DNA from: Sellimonas catena
Lineage (GTDB): Bacteria > Bacillota > Clostridia > Lachnospirales > Lachnospiraceae
Direction: 5' to 3' (one strand)
Length of the DNA stretch: 64,000 bases
Assembly: GCF_045063725.1 (NCBI RefSeq)
Contig: NZ_CP173695.1
Part shown: in pieces, positions 8,373 to 17,945 of the stretch
How positions within the stretch are numbered: position 1 is the first letter of the stretch
Layout of the letters: every line of letters begins with the position of its first letter
Made by a program: the position numbers and the translations under genes
The notes under the pieces: generated by a model
Told to the model about the DNA's origin: nothing
The model's database searches: none
The model's input: the letters and a program-made list of their open reading frames with translations, nothing else

Positions 8373-9417
8373 TCTGAAACACCTCCAACAATTTATCTCC
8401 ACTCATCTGTATGTTAATCATATCATACTCTTGTGCTTCCTCCAGACAAATCTCCCGCTCAGTTGCGATGTAATCTGTCGCATGATAGTAAAACATCTCC
8501 ATATTCTTCTTATGGATATATCGGAGAGTCTGCAATGAACTGAAATCTATTCCTTGCATCTCCTGTTCCGCATCAATAAATACTTGCTCTGCAGCATCCA
8601 TCTGGCCGCATATAGCATAGGATGCAGCAACCATCTGTGTTGCCTGGAGATACAGAGAATAATACTTCTGAATAACCAGGAACTCCTGATCCTTTTTCCT
8701 GTGTGCCCCTGAATGCATGAGTTCCATACTAAAACGTGCAAACTTGCCTTCAGGCAGTGGTTCAAAACCACCGACGCGACTCTTAAAAGTCTGAAGCAAC
8801 TGCTTCTGTGCTACCAGCATATTACTCCGTCCGGAAGCCATAGCAGAAATCTTTTCTTCCGGTGCGGCATTTAAAGAATATCGGATCTGATCACGACCTG
8901 CCAGCAGAAGGCCAATCCGATCATCCATCTGACCTTGCTCAATCCGCTTCACGGCTCTATAGGTCTCCTGCAAAGCATCTGCCAACTCCGCTATCTGCTG
9001 CTGCATATATATATTGTGATAACTGACAGCAATACTTTCGAACGGGTTTCCATGAATAATCTCCTCCGGTTTAATAGGAAGATTATCCACAAACTTTCTT
9101 TTTCCATTTTCCAGTGTTTCATATAAAGTAGGCCACATAACACCAGTTTTTGTGTTCTGATTGATAAAGACCTCACCGGCTTTGAAAGCATCTCTGTGTT
9201 TAATAGGAATCTGAACTACATACTCAAGGGTTTTCTCAACGTGGCTCAGGGCATCTGACATATTTACATATTGCATCAATTTAGCTAGCATCCCGTTAAT
9301 ATCGAACCCTTCCATCCCAGGTACAACCTCTAGGATTTTTCTATATTCAGGATCCACCAAACCATCACCATGTGAGACAAGTTCATCCTTATTTCTAACA
9401 ATAGAATTCTCTGCCAT
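8329..9417 (-). CDS. Hypothetical protein, 362 residues
   Basis: Starts MAENSIVRNKDEL; its ATG overlaps the stop of the upstream broken gene (TAATG) with GGGGAGG shortly before. The sequence is largely helical, with a long middle region rich in charged and Gln residues (AELADALQETYRAVKRIEQG). There is no signal peptide, obvious membrane segment or catalytic motif. I do not recognise the family. It belongs to a compact cluster with a DNA-binding/membrane protein upstream and a small membrane protein downstream. Confidence 0.6.
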   Translation of the reverse strand: MAENSIVRNKDELVSHGDGLVDPEYRKILEVVPGMEGFDINGMLAKLMQYVNMSDALSHVEKTLEYVVQIPIKHRDAFKAGEVFINQNTKTGVMWPTLYETLENGKRKFVDNLPIKPEEIIHGNPFESIAVSYHNIYMQQQIAELADALQETYRAVKRIEQGQMDDRIGLLLAGRDQIRYSLNAAPEEKISAMASGRSNMLVAQKQLLQTFKSRVGGFEPLPEGKFARFSMELMHSGAHRKKDQEFLVIQKYYSLYLQATQMVAASYAICGQMDAAEQVFIDAEQEMQGIDFSSLQTLRYIHKKNMEMFYYHATDYIATEREICLEEAQEYDMINIQMSGDKLLEVFQNVRTEKISESNSEQ

Positions 9418-9964
9418 TACCCCATTACCTCCCCTAATCCATTACCTTTTATTTCTGAAAGTGCGTCTGACAAATGCTCAAGAGCGGTTTCATACTCTTT
9501 AATTTGCTACTGTTCCCTGTTAATCTCTGCTTGAAGTTCAGCAATTGCCGCTTTCTTTCGTTCTATCGTTTCTTTACTCTCAGAAATATTATTTTTAAGT
9601 GTCTGCTTTACATCATCAGACAGAATGCGGATGTCATGACTGCCTTTAGGTTTTTTGGTTGCAATTGAAGCGACAATAGCCCCAAGAACTCCTGCGCCAA
9701 CCGCTGTTGTTAAAGTGAGAAATGGATTGGCAACAGCGAGTCCAACTGCAACTGTTGCATATTTTGAAGTTGAAGGAGATATTTATAGAGCTCATCTTCA
9801 CGCACTACGTTCCCATCTTTCCGGGAAGTTTGATCAGCCTTTAGTTTTCCCGCACGAATCCATCTCCGAACTGTTTCAGGGTTCGTCTGGAGCATATCTG
9901 CAATATCTTTGACACTATATGTCTTCGTATGCCATTCCTCCCTTCTTCTCCATGGTACATGCAT
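9417..9964 (-). pseudogene. Helix-turn-helix protein with membrane segment and coiled coil, frameshifted and interrupted by a stop
   Basis: The first part (9964 to about 9770) is an excisionase/MerR-like domain: SVKDIADMLQTNPETVRRWI followed by RAGKLKADQ. Near 9768 the frame shifts; the continuing frame reads SKYATVAVGLAVANPF and a hydrophobic segment (AVGAGVLGAIVASIA). A coiled coil follows (ISESKETIERKKAAIAELQ) and an in-frame TAG near 9508 interrupts it before EIKGNGLGEVMG. I infer one gene of about 180 residues with a DNA-binding head, a membrane segment and a coiled coil, now inactivated twice. It heads the cluster 7680-9964. Confidence 0.5.
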
Positions 9965-10049
9965 TATACTACATTATTGCTACATTTGTAATCAGTTTTT
10001 TTGTCGCATTAAAAGGCGCCAGGTTCCCCCAAGCGCCAATAAAATATAT

Positions 10050-10390
10050 TTACATTGCTACATCCGTCTCCAGCCCGGACTTGAACTCGACTGTAAAGTG
10101 ATTATCGTGCACAGTGACTTTCTCGATCAGCCTGCGAACAAGTGCCTCGTCATATTCGGTGATTGGGCCATCCTAGCTGTCTATAAATTTCTCCAGTTCC
10201 CTCACCTTTTGCATAGCCCCTTCGTTCATGGCATCCTCAAGCAGGAGCTGCCGTTTCTCCTCCCGCAGTTCTTCAATCTGATCCGCAAGACTATCGAATC
10301 CCCGTCTGGCGTTCGTCTTCTTCAGCAGTTCCCTCTACAGTGCTTCCAACTTCGCATTTCCACACTCTATATCAACTACCACCGAAACAT
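10050..10390 (-). pseudogene. C-terminal remnant of a large serine recombinase
   Basis: The minus strand reads ECGNAKLEAL, stop, RELLKKTNARRGFDSLADQ through EKRQLLLEDAMNEG to KFIDS, stop, then ITEYDEALVRRLIEKVTVHD, FTVEFKSGLETDV and a final TAA at 10050. The YDE.LVRRLIEKVTV and FTVEFKSG motifs are the usual end of Tn4451/TnpX-type recombinases. Two internal stop codons and the lack of the catalytic half show it is dead. IS3 inserted about 30 bases upstream. Confidence 0.75.
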
Positions 10391-10501
10391 TGACATAGTT
10401 TTTTTGGTGCTAGTATATAAATAGTGCAAGTCAAAATGAGAAAATTCCAAATAGACAATACATGATATAATAGAAATATCGTACTGAAGGAGGATCTCAT
10501 T

Positions 10502-10786
10502 ATGGCAAAGCAACATGACAAACAGTTTAAACTGGATGCAGTCCAGTATTATTTCGATCACAAAGAGCTTGGTGTCCGTGGCTGTGCTCAAAACCTCGGT
10601 GTGGGTTACAGCACTCTGACAAAATGGCTGAAGGATTTCCGGGAGTCTGGCGATATCCCTGTTCGTGGCTCCGGTAATTACGCCTCTGATGAGCAGAAAG
10701 AGATTGCCCGTCTGAAACGCGAACTCCGTGATGCCCAGGATGCACTTGATGTGCTAAAAAAAGCTATCAGCATTCTGGGAAAATAA
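10502..10786 (+). CDS. IS3-family transposase OrfA
   Basis: Protein of 94 residues with an N-terminal helix-turn-helix (VRGCAQNLGVGYSTLTKWLK) that binds the terminal repeats. A C-terminal leucine zipper (EIARLKRELRDAQDALDVLK) follows. GGAGG lies upstream of ATG 10502. The gene ends with GGGAAAATAA, and the orfB frame is entered one base back at this A run, so a fused OrfAB made by programmed -1 frameshifting is expected, as in other IS3 elements. Confidence 0.9.
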   Translation: MAKQHDKQFKLDAVQYYFDHKELGVRGCAQNLGVGYSTLTKWLKDFRESGDIPVRGSGNYASDEQKEIARLKRELRDAQDALDVLKKAISILGK

Positions 10787-10863
10787 CAGAAGCCATTTAT
10801 CTCGAGGTTTCTGAAAAGACGGAAGCTGCCAGAAAACAGAATCGCCGGGTCTCCGTCTCCGGA

Positions 10864-11697
10864 ATGCTGAAATATTTAGGCGTTTCACGGTCTGGATATC
10901 GTTCATGGCTAAACCGTACTCCTTCTGATACAGAAAAACGCAGGGAATACATAAAAGCCAAAATACAGGATATTTATGATCAATCGAAGCAAAACTACGG
11001 AGCCCCAAAAATCACCAGAAAGCTACGTCAGAAGGGGGAGACCATCTCAGAGCGTACTGTCGGAAAATATATGAAGGAAATGGGAATTAAAGCCCAATGG
11101 GTGAAACCATGGACGATCACTACCATAGATTCCGATTTCAGTAACGAACTTCAAAATATCCTGGATGAACAGTTTACTCCTGATCGTCCAAATGCGGTAT
11201 GGTGCAGTGATATCACGTATATCTGGACGACAGATGGCTTTGTCTATCTGACAAGCATTATGGATCTGTTTTCCCGTAAGATCATTGCCTGGACACTCAG
11301 CCAGACTTTAGAGGTATCCTGTGTGATTAATACCATCAATAAAGCGAAAGCCAGACGGAACACGAAGTTGCCGTTAATTATCCACAGTGATAGAGGAAGG
11401 CAGTATGTATCCCAGGCATATCGGGAAGCCACTGCAAAAATGCAGCGCAGCTACTCGAAAAAGGCTTTCCCATGGGATAATGCATGTATCGAATCGTTTC
11501 ATGCACTTATCAAACGGGAATGGCTGAACCGGTTTAAAATACGTGATTATCAGCAGGCATATCGTCTGATATTCGAGTATATTGAAGCCTTTTATAATAC
11601 CAAACGTATTCATAGTCATTGCGATTACATGTCACCAAATGACTTTGAAAAACTATATGAGCAGACACAGACAAACGAACTGCTCTTAGTAAGTTAA
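10864..11697 (+). CDS. IS3-family transposase OrfB (DDE integrase)
   Basis: The catalytic core shows all three acidic residues: WCSDITYI, IHSDRGRQY and ACIESFHALIKRE. An HTH_21-like segment (QNYGAPKITRKLRQKG) precedes the core. The ATG at 10864 is the first in frame, but the frame is open back to the orfA end near 10782 (reading KITEAIYLEVSEKTEAARKQ). The true product is therefore probably the frameshift fusion with OrfA. The gene runs to the right inverted repeat. Confidence 0.9.
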   Translation: MLKYLGVSRSGYRSWLNRTPSDTEKRREYIKAKIQDIYDQSKQNYGAPKITRKLRQKGETISERTVGKYMKEMGIKAQWVKPWTITTIDSDFSNELQNILDEQFTPDRPNAVWCSDITYIWTTDGFVYLTSIMDLFSRKIIAWTLSQTLEVSCVINTINKAKARRNTKLPLIIHSDRGRQYVSQAYREATAKMQRSYSKKAFPWDNACIESFHALIKREWLNRFKIRDYQQAYRLIFEYIEAFYNTKRIHSHCDYMSPNDFEKLYEQTQTNELLLVS

Positions 11698-11853
11698 GAT
11701 GAGGATAAATTTCTCATTTTAACTTGCGCTAAATCTTGACATAGGACCATTTATCTCCTTATTTCTGATTTTATCTTTCTCACTCGTAAAGACGATATGC
11801 TTAAAAAAGTGCCTAAAATTAAGGATTTCTACATAGCTCGTCTTTGTAGCAAC

Positions 11854-11870
11854 ACTACAGTCTCAACGTG
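11854..11870 (-). other. Left attachment-site candidate (rlmD-like core)
   Basis: The minus-strand sequence CACGTTGAGACTGTAGT encodes HVETVV at the end of the recombinase. It aligns with CATGTGGAGACGGTTGT in rlmD at 53859-53875 and with TATGTTGAGACGGTT at 7538-7552. The invariant part is GAGAC. Its place at the recombinase 3' end is typical of elements whose integrase gene abuts the att site. Confidence 0.6.
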
Positions 11871-12557
11871 TGCCTCTTTGGGTAGGGAATTGTTCTCGCT
11901 ATTATCATCTTCGTAACAAATAATATCAAAATCCTCCCCACCCATGTTCAGCGGGATTTTGAACTTGACATAACGCACCCATCTTCCATCCGGCTGTCGT
12001 TCCGGATAGACTTCAATTTTCTCTATGAAAAAATTCATAATCCGCTTCGCTTCTTCATCCGGTATTTCATCCGGCAGATTCAATACTGAATCTATTGCCC
12101 TGATATACATTTCATAAGAAAACGACTCACCTTTTTTGCTGTCAATAGCAACCTCTGTTTGATACAGTGTTGCATTTAATCCTGCTATTTTGTCTGTAAT
12201 CTCCCGCAGCCCCTCTTTATACGTTACCAGCAAGTCATCATAAAATTCATCGTCAATATCTAATCGGTCTATCTTTATCAGCTGTTTCTTTTTCTGGGAT
12301 TCCAGCTTTTCCAATTCCTGCTCCAGATGCTCTTTCTCCCGCATCAGTTCACTGACACCCTCACTTGAACCATATTTTTTCTGCAACCCATCCCGGAAAT
12401 TGTTATCACCACCATATGCATACCGGAAAAGCGCAAATACTTCCTGATTCAGCTGTTCCTGCGGAATATTCTTTTTGTAATCACAGGGATGCCCTGTCAC
12501 CATCCGGCGATTCTTACAATGATAATACCACATATCCTTGTAAAATTCCTCAGACCC

Positions 12558-12566
12558 TTTTTTCTT
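12558..12566. repeat. 9-bp target duplication of ISLre2, left copy
   Basis: TTTTTTCTT on the plus strand, identical to 14252-14260. Nine bases is the usual ISLre2 duplication length. It matches the Lys-rich stretch of the recombinase. Confidence 0.9.
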
Positions 12567-14251
12567 GTATGTGTCAAGTAATCGTTGGCACTTTTTCTTC
12601 TTTTTTTGATATCAGTTTATTTCTTTTATTTTCAGACAATTCAGTTCGGACTTTATCTGATCATTTTATGTTTCTTTTTAACAGAATGCTCTTGCAAGGG
12701 CTTTCCTCGATGCTGTCCGCATTGCGTCCAATAGCGGCATATGATGCGTAATCGTCTCTACATATGGATTCCCTTTTCCATCCTTCTTTGGCGCTCTCGC
12801 CGCGCTCAGCGTTTTGACGATTTCTTCCATCTGCATGGTGAATATTTCTCCATCCGTATACCGTTCAATTGTATCGATCAGTTCCCTGTTCTCTTTCCGG
12901 TACAGGGCTTTCGCCATGTTATTCGCCCCATGCACGGACCATCTCATCCTCCGGTGCTTCATCCGCATGGTGATCGCCGTACAGTTCTGGTTCTCCTGCA
13001 CTCCCATATTCTTATACACGATCCCCTCCGGTGCTTCAGGCAGCTCAATCCCTCTTTCCCGGTACGGGATCAATCCCTCCCGGTTATTCCCCAGATACTT
13101 GTATAGTTCCCTTGCATTCCTGCTCCCTTTTTCTTTCGGATCATCACTCTCTATGCTGTCGGCATAGACCTGGATATATTCCAGCATTTCATCTACTTTC
13201 TTCTGCTCCAGAAGTTCTTTGATCTGTTCCTGGGCTTCTGTATCCCGGATCTTCTTTTTGATCTCCTTATAGATGTGGAACCGGTCCAGCTGGAAGAGGG
13301 CTTCCGGGTCATAGATCTCTTTAATCCAGCTTCCTCCATCTCCGTTTAGAATCCGCCGGCCAATCTCATCTGCATCGTAAATCTTTTCGATCAGCGCCTC
13401 CCGTTTTTGATGGAACCGGCTGCTTTTTTCCATTCCGGCCAACATCTTCTTATTCACCAGGCGGCTTCTTTTCGGGCTGTCTTTGTCCCATCCTTCATAC
13501 ATCGTGAAAACCTTCATCTCCTGTTTTGGCGCCTTCTTATGTCCGGAATCCTGCATCCTTAGCCATACGCCATCCATTTCTTCGAAAAGGATCCCGACTG
13601 CCTTTTCTCCTTCTGCCTGGTCTGCTTCCATCTGCTTTACCGCGTAGTCCTCTTCTTCGCTGATTCGTTCCCCCAGCTCCTGAATCAGGTTCCAGACACC
13701 TCCATGGCTGATCGTCTGTCCGCAGGTATCACTGATCACTTCTGCGCTGACACGATATGGGGATTCCGTTACAGTCAGTGCAATCTTTTCTGCAAGATTG
13801 GTAGAGATCAGCCCGATCTTCTCCATCTGCATCGCCTGATCCAGAAGGTAAATATGGGCAATCCTTCCGTCCTCCTGTTCTGTCCGGTAGACTCTTCGGG
13901 AATAGGTTACTTCCCCATATACGGTTTTGATCGAAGTTTCCCGTTTCCCTTTGTCTCTGTATAACTTTTTGTCTCTTTCTTTCGCCAGTTCATCATCGTA
14001 GTTTTCCAGAATGACCTGGGTGATCATCCTGCCCAACTCACAGACATACGCAAAAACTTTCTGCTCCAGGGTCTTGAAAGATACCAGCTTTTCCTCTACA
14101 ATAGATTTCATCATACAGTCTCCTTTACGTGTTTTATTTTGCAACTAACATCATAAAGAAAAACTGTATGATTGGGAAGTAGGGATTTTCTCTGCTTCCC
14201 TTTTTATTTAGGAAAAATTCCTATTTTTGCCAATAATAATTATACACTAAC
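12567..14251 (-). mobile_element. ISLre2-family insertion sequence
   Basis: A 1685-base element inside the recombinase gene. Ends are imperfect inverted repeats of about 24 bases: GTTAGTGTATAATTATTATT on one side and GTATGTGTCAAGTAATCGTT on the other, both followed by GGCA. Nine-base direct repeats flank it, and their removal restores the recombinase frame exactly. One transposase gene fills the element. Confidence 0.93.
12678..14114 (-). CDS. ISLre2-family transposase (UPF0236 type)
   Basis: Protein of 478 residues. Recognisable family features are the N-terminal VYGEVTYSRRVYRT, the central GDGGSWIKEIYDPEALFQLD and FHIYKEI, and a C-terminal RMRWSVHGANNMAKAL with a late Arg/Lys-rich part. 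ATG 14114 follows AAAGGAGACTGT; an upstream in-frame ATG at 14144 has no site. The frame is open and full length, so the transposase may be functional. It acts on the terminal repeats at 12567 and 14251. Confidence 0.88.
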   Translation of the reverse strand: MMKSIVEEKLVSFKTLEQKVFAYVCELGRMITQVILENYDDELAKERDKKLYRDKGKRETSIKTVYGEVTYSRRVYRTEQEDGRIAHIYLLDQAMQMEKIGLISTNLAEKIALTVTESPYRVSAEVISDTCGQTISHGGVWNLIQELGERISEEEDYAVKQMEADQAEGEKAVGILFEEMDGVWLRMQDSGHKKAPKQEMKVFTMYEGWDKDSPKRSRLVNKKMLAGMEKSSRFHQKREALIEKIYDADEIGRRILNGDGGSWIKEIYDPEALFQLDRFHIYKEIKKKIRDTEAQEQIKELLEQKKVDEMLEYIQVYADSIESDDPKEKGSRNARELYKYLGNNREGLIPYRERGIELPEAPEGIVYKNMGVQENQNCTAITMRMKHRRMRWSVHGANNMAKALYRKENRELIDTIERYTDGEIFTMQMEEIVKTLSAARAPKKDGKGNPYVETITHHMPLLDAMRTASRKALARAFC

Positions 14252-14260
14252 TTTTTTCTT
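14252..14260. repeat. 9-bp target duplication of ISLre2, right copy
   Basis: TTTTTTCTT, identical to 12558-12566, bordering the IS end GTTAGTG (minus strand). Confidence 0.9.
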
Positions 14261-15440
14261 CTTCCTGTTCACCACGCCATACATCGGCGCACCGCAGACC
14301 GGGCATTTCACAAGACCGGATAGAATATGACAATGTTCCAGACTGTGTGTCTTCTCACGCTTAAACGCATTTTTCGCACGCTTTACCTGTACCTGATACC
14401 AGTCGTCTTCGCTGATGATTCCCTCATGCTCTCCCTCATACAGCTTATAGGAATCCTTCGGCTGCTTCGTGATATGAAATTCATTTCGTGTACCGTCTAT
14501 CTTTTCTGTCCGACGACGTCCGTAAGCAATCTTTCCACAATACACCGGATTATCCAGCACACCTTTTACGAAAGATGTGGAAATACCAGTAATCGTGCCG
14601 TTCTGTCGGGGCGTCTTTGTGTAACCATGCTCATTTAACCATTTCGCTGTTCCTGTGATACCCATGTTCCCATTCAGATATTTGTCATAAATCATGCGAA
14701 TCAACGGTGCTTCCTCTTCGTTAATAACCAAAGATTTTGACTTCTGACCATCCACCGCCACCAGCTTATACCCATACGGAGCAAACCCGCCGTTCCAGCG
14801 TCCGTCACGAGCTTTCTGCTGCCGTCCTGCCATGGTCTGCTCTTTGATGTTCTCACGCTCAATTTCAGCCACAGCAGCCAACACAGAAACCATCAACTTC
14901 CCAGCAGCGCCTGCAGAGTCTATCCCATCTTCCACACAGAGCAGATGTACTCCATAGTCTTCCATATATTGAAGGCTATTAAGGGTGTCTGCCGCATTCC
15001 GACCAAACCGGGACAGTTTGAACACCAGAACGTAATCCACATCATCCTTTTTCTCTTTAATGTCTGTAAGCATCTGCTGGAATGCCGGACGTCCTTTGAT
15101 ATTCTTACCGGACTTTCCTTCATCGCTGTATTCGCCGACCACTTTCATCCCCCGGTGTGCAGCTTCCCGCCGCAGCCGGTCCTTCTGCGCTTCCAGAGAA
15201 TATCCATCCAACTGTATTTCTGTAGAAACCCTTGTGTACAGATAACATTTTAATTTTTTTGTCATACTGTTTTCCTACCCTCATAATATCTTTATCAAAT
15301 CATTCGTGATATATGTTTATTATAGGGCATTAGTGTTGATTTTTCAACATTATTCAACAGTATTGAATCTTCTGAATCCTTTCCAAAATGCAGCTATCGC
15401 TGCAGCGAGTGCTATTACAGCACATCGAAAGGAGATTATC

Positions 15441-16295
15441 ATGAACAACACAAAGTTTTTACTGTCACTCTCTGCCAGCGGAGAGGTTACTTATCATCAG
15501 CCAACCTCCAAACAGGAAATTCTTCGCCACATTACTCCTGTCCTACTTCCGAAACCTATCATTCCAAAAGAAGTTGTGAAAAAATGTCTGCCGGGACTGG
15601 ACGATATTGCAGTCTGCTTCACTTACCCCACACCTGAAAGCAAATACACGGCAGTCACACACTCGCTTTGTATTGCACATGGAGTCACAACCGAAGAATT
15701 GATGAATGCTCTGGACAATACTCCAATTAAATATTCCCTGAATACACTGGATGAAATGCTTGGCTTCCCGAATTCCGGACTTCCCATGTATGTCCTTACA
15801 AACAAAGATGTAAAATATGGAGCTGGAAGCATTGTCCTTCCAACAGTCCGCCAGGAAATTTTCAATCTTTTCCATGGGAACGCTTTTTATGTACTCCCTT
15901 CGTCTATCCACGAGGTCATCATTCTTCCTTCTGACCGTATTACCATGTCCGAAGAAGACCTGATAAACATGGTACGAAGCATCAACCGGAGTCAGGTTGC
16001 TGTACCGGACCGTCTGTCTGACCATGTATACAAGGTCAATGCTGACCTCTCATTTAGCACCATCCATCCCCCAATAAAAGTAGAGCCGCATCACACACAG
16101 GCAAATTTCATTGTACCAAACAGCAAACATGACATTGCCAAAGCTTTTCTGCAAGGATTGGATGTCAAATTTGAAACATCGCAAGATGGACCGGATGACT
16201 GCTGCTTCGCTCTATATGACCTGACGGAACAGACATATACCGCTGCGCATACTTTTCTTCTAAAAGAATGCGGCGGCGTTCTGTTTCCAGACTGA
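15441..16295 (+). CDS. DUF5688-like hypothetical protein
   Basis: Protein of 284 residues starting MNNTKFLLSLSASG, with AAAGGAGATTATC before the ATG. It contains YVLTNKDVKYGAGSIVLP and, further on, FYVLPSSIHEVIILPSD. This pattern resembles the DUF5688 family found in clostridial mobile elements; assignment is from memory and not firm. A weaker repeat of the layout occurs near the C terminus (FALYDLTEQTYTAAHTFLL). There is no signal peptide or catalytic motif. First gene of an operon with the ClpX-like ATPase 20 bases downstream. Confidence 0.6.
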   Translation: MNNTKFLLSLSASGEVTYHQPTSKQEILRHITPVLLPKPIIPKEVVKKCLPGLDDIAVCFTYPTPESKYTAVTHSLCIAHGVTTEELMNALDNTPIKYSLNTLDEMLGFPNSGLPMYVLTNKDVKYGAGSIVLPTVRQEIFNLFHGNAFYVLPSSIHEVIILPSDRITMSEEDLINMVRSINRSQVAVPDRLSDHVYKVNADLSFSTIHPPIKVEPHHTQANFIVPNSKHDIAKAFLQGLDVKFETSQDGPDDCCFALYDLTEQTYTAAHTFLLKECGGVLFPD

Positions 16296-16315
16296 ATCCA
16301 AAAGGAGAATCACGT

Positions 16316-17665
16316 ATGACCTATAAAGACGCACAATCTTTCTGGGAAAACTATCTGACGCTTATCCGTGGCAGCGGACACCGTGGCAAAATACACAATC
16401 CCCTGAAAAACATACCTACAGAAGAAAATAATCCGAACCATCTTTCCGCAGAGCAGCTCTTTCAAAAAGAAAGGGCTGCCCTGGAGTTTTCTTCGTTCTG
16501 GGAAGACAAGCCTACAGAGACTGCCGGAAACATCCTGATAAACGCTCTTTCCATGACAAATCTGTCAGATACAGACCGCAAAACGCTCAGCAAAATCCTG
16601 GCAGACGCCTCTGTCCATACCGACTACAGCCAATATAACAACACAGCTACCAAGAATACAGGCGGATGGAAAAATGCTGCAGGTATCTCAGACAACCCAT
16701 TCGAACCCATCTTTGATAACATCGGAAACATGGTCTGGACACCACGGCAGATTTACGACTATCTGGATGCCAGCGTTTACGGGCAGGAAGAAGCCAAACG
16801 TGCGGCTTCCATGCTGGTGTATCACCACTACCATAAACACCGCCGGAATCTCATCATGTCAGGACCATCGGGCTGCGGGAAGACAGAAATCTGGCGCACC
16901 CTTGCCAAGAAATTCCACTACATCAAAATCGTCAACGGTCCACAGATAGCCTGTGACGGCTGGAAAGGCAGCTATCACATCAAAGACATTTTCATGGAAG
17001 AATCCCACGGACGGGCGTCTCACCTTATCATCGTCATAGACGAAGCGGATAAGCTGTTTGAACCAGCAATATCATCCAACGGCATCGACTTTGCCCGTAA
17101 AATCCAGAATGAACTTCTGAAAATCATGGATGGGGACACACTCACCTTTACAGATGATGATGGAAAAAAGCCCTCCTGTACGGTCAGCTGCCAGAATGTC
17201 AGTGTCGTCTTCTGCGGCAGTTTTGAGCACATGAACAACCGGCAGTCCGAAGCCTCCCGTCATATCGGATTTTTGTCTGGAGATGTGACATCTCCCACCA
17301 TCTCCCACAGTGAAGAAGACTTCATGGAATACGGCAATATCCGCCAGGAAATCATGGGGAGAATCAATCAAATTGTCACACTGCAGCCGCTGACCGCAGC
17401 AGACTTTCTGTCTATCATGAACAGTCCGGCATCCCCTATTGAGAAAATAGGAATTGCACACAATGTTGTCCTACAAGTTGATGAAGCAACCAGACAGCAT
17501 CTTGCAGAAGAAGCTGCAAGAAGCGGACTGGGCTGTAGATACATACGGTCCCGCCTACAGGCAATGTTAGACGAGCAGATGTTCCAGGAACCAGATAGAA
17601 CCGGATACACCCTGTCGCTCAGCCAAGAAGAAAGGACAGAAGAACATGCTGGATTACGGGATTAA
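16316..17665 (+). CDS. ClpX-like AAA+ ATPase
   Basis: Protein of 449 residues. A divergent N-terminal ~170 residues precede an AAA+ module with Walker A GPSGCGKTE, Walker B LIIVIDEADKLFE, a sensor segment (VSVVFCGSFEHMN) and the C-terminal GCRYIRSRLQAMLDE small domain. The DASVYGQEEAKRAAS stretch before Walker A matches ClpX/HslU-type unfoldases. It lacks the ClpX zinc finger, so it is not housekeeping ClpX. ATG 16316 follows AAAAGGAGAATCACGT; an earlier in-frame start at 16268 lies inside the previous gene. The next gene overlaps its end. Confidence 0.8.
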   Translation: MTYKDAQSFWENYLTLIRGSGHRGKIHNPLKNIPTEENNPNHLSAEQLFQKERAALEFSSFWEDKPTETAGNILINALSMTNLSDTDRKTLSKILADASVHTDYSQYNNTATKNTGGWKNAAGISDNPFEPIFDNIGNMVWTPRQIYDYLDASVYGQEEAKRAASMLVYHHYHKHRRNLIMSGPSGCGKTEIWRTLAKKFHYIKIVNGPQIACDGWKGSYHIKDIFMEESHGRASHLIIVIDEADKLFEPAISSNGIDFARKIQNELLKIMDGDTLTFTDDDGKKPSCTVSCQNVSVVFCGSFEHMNNRQSEASRHIGFLSGDVTSPTISHSEEDFMEYGNIRQEIMGRINQIVTLQPLTAADFLSIMNSPASPIEKIGIAHNVVLQVDEATRQHLAEEAARSGLGCRYIRSRLQAMLDEQMFQEPDRTGYTLSLSQEERTEEHAGLRD

Positions 17666-17924
17666 AACCTATGCAGACCTTGCCCGGACCTGTGGCAGTA
17701 TGGTGTTGGCAAACCAGATTGCCAACCGCCCGCTGGACCTCATCAGCGGCGACCTAACAGATGATGAAGAGATTTTCCAGTGGTACATCGTCCAGGACCC
17801 GGATTTCCTCATAGAACATACGGACGAACTGATATTTTACGACACAGAACTTGACCTGTATATCTGGGGAATCACGCACTTCGGCACCAGCTGGGACTAT
17901 GTACCCACATCAGATATACACTAA
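17646..17924 (+). CDS. Small acidic hypothetical protein
   Basis: Protein of 92 residues starting MLDYGIKTYADLART. It is rich in Asp, Glu and aromatic residues, ending in THFGTSWDYVPTSDIH. Its start overlaps the ATPase gene by 20 bases, with AAAGGACAG upstream, so it is co-translated. Family not recognised. It may be an accessory of the ATPase, inferred from position only. Confidence 0.6.
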   Translation: MLDYGIKTYADLARTCGSMVLANQIANRPLDLISGDLTDDEEIFQWYIVQDPDFLIEHTDELIFYDTELDLYIWGITHFGTSWDYVPTSDIH

Positions 17925-17945
17925 ACAGAAGGAGGAATCTTAATC

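Larger units (their letters stand above)
10423..11730 (+). mobile_element. IS3-family insertion sequence
   Basis: The ends are imperfect inverted repeats: left AGTGCAAGTCAAAATGAGAA and right (complement) AGCGCAAGTTAAAATGAGAA. The element is about 1.31 kb with orfA and orfB in the overlapping arrangement of the IS3 family. Flanking three-base duplication is not clear (AAT/AAA). Both reading frames look intact, so it may be active. It sits next to the recombinase remnant at 10050-10390. Confidence 0.85.
11829..15265 (-). pseudogene. Large serine recombinase (element integrase), split by ISLre2
   Basis: Joining 15265-14252 with 12557-11829 after removing ISLre2 and one 9-base duplication gives an unbroken frame of 580 residues. 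Domains: catalytic resolvase domain (about 5-150, Ser in YTRVST near residue 14, FKLSRFGRN), recombinase domain (about 165-280, GYKLV.., GTAKWLNEHGY), and a zinc ribbon whose halves are now apart (CPVCG before the insertion, YYHCKNRR..GHPC after). A coiled-coil region and a terminal AHVETVVLLQRRAM follow. The last segment copies the C terminus of RlmD, so the stop codon is supplied by the attachment region. With the zinc ribbon cut, integration and excision should be lost. The residual first part would end KKKKVSV, and the second part has no ribosome site. Confidence 0.92.
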
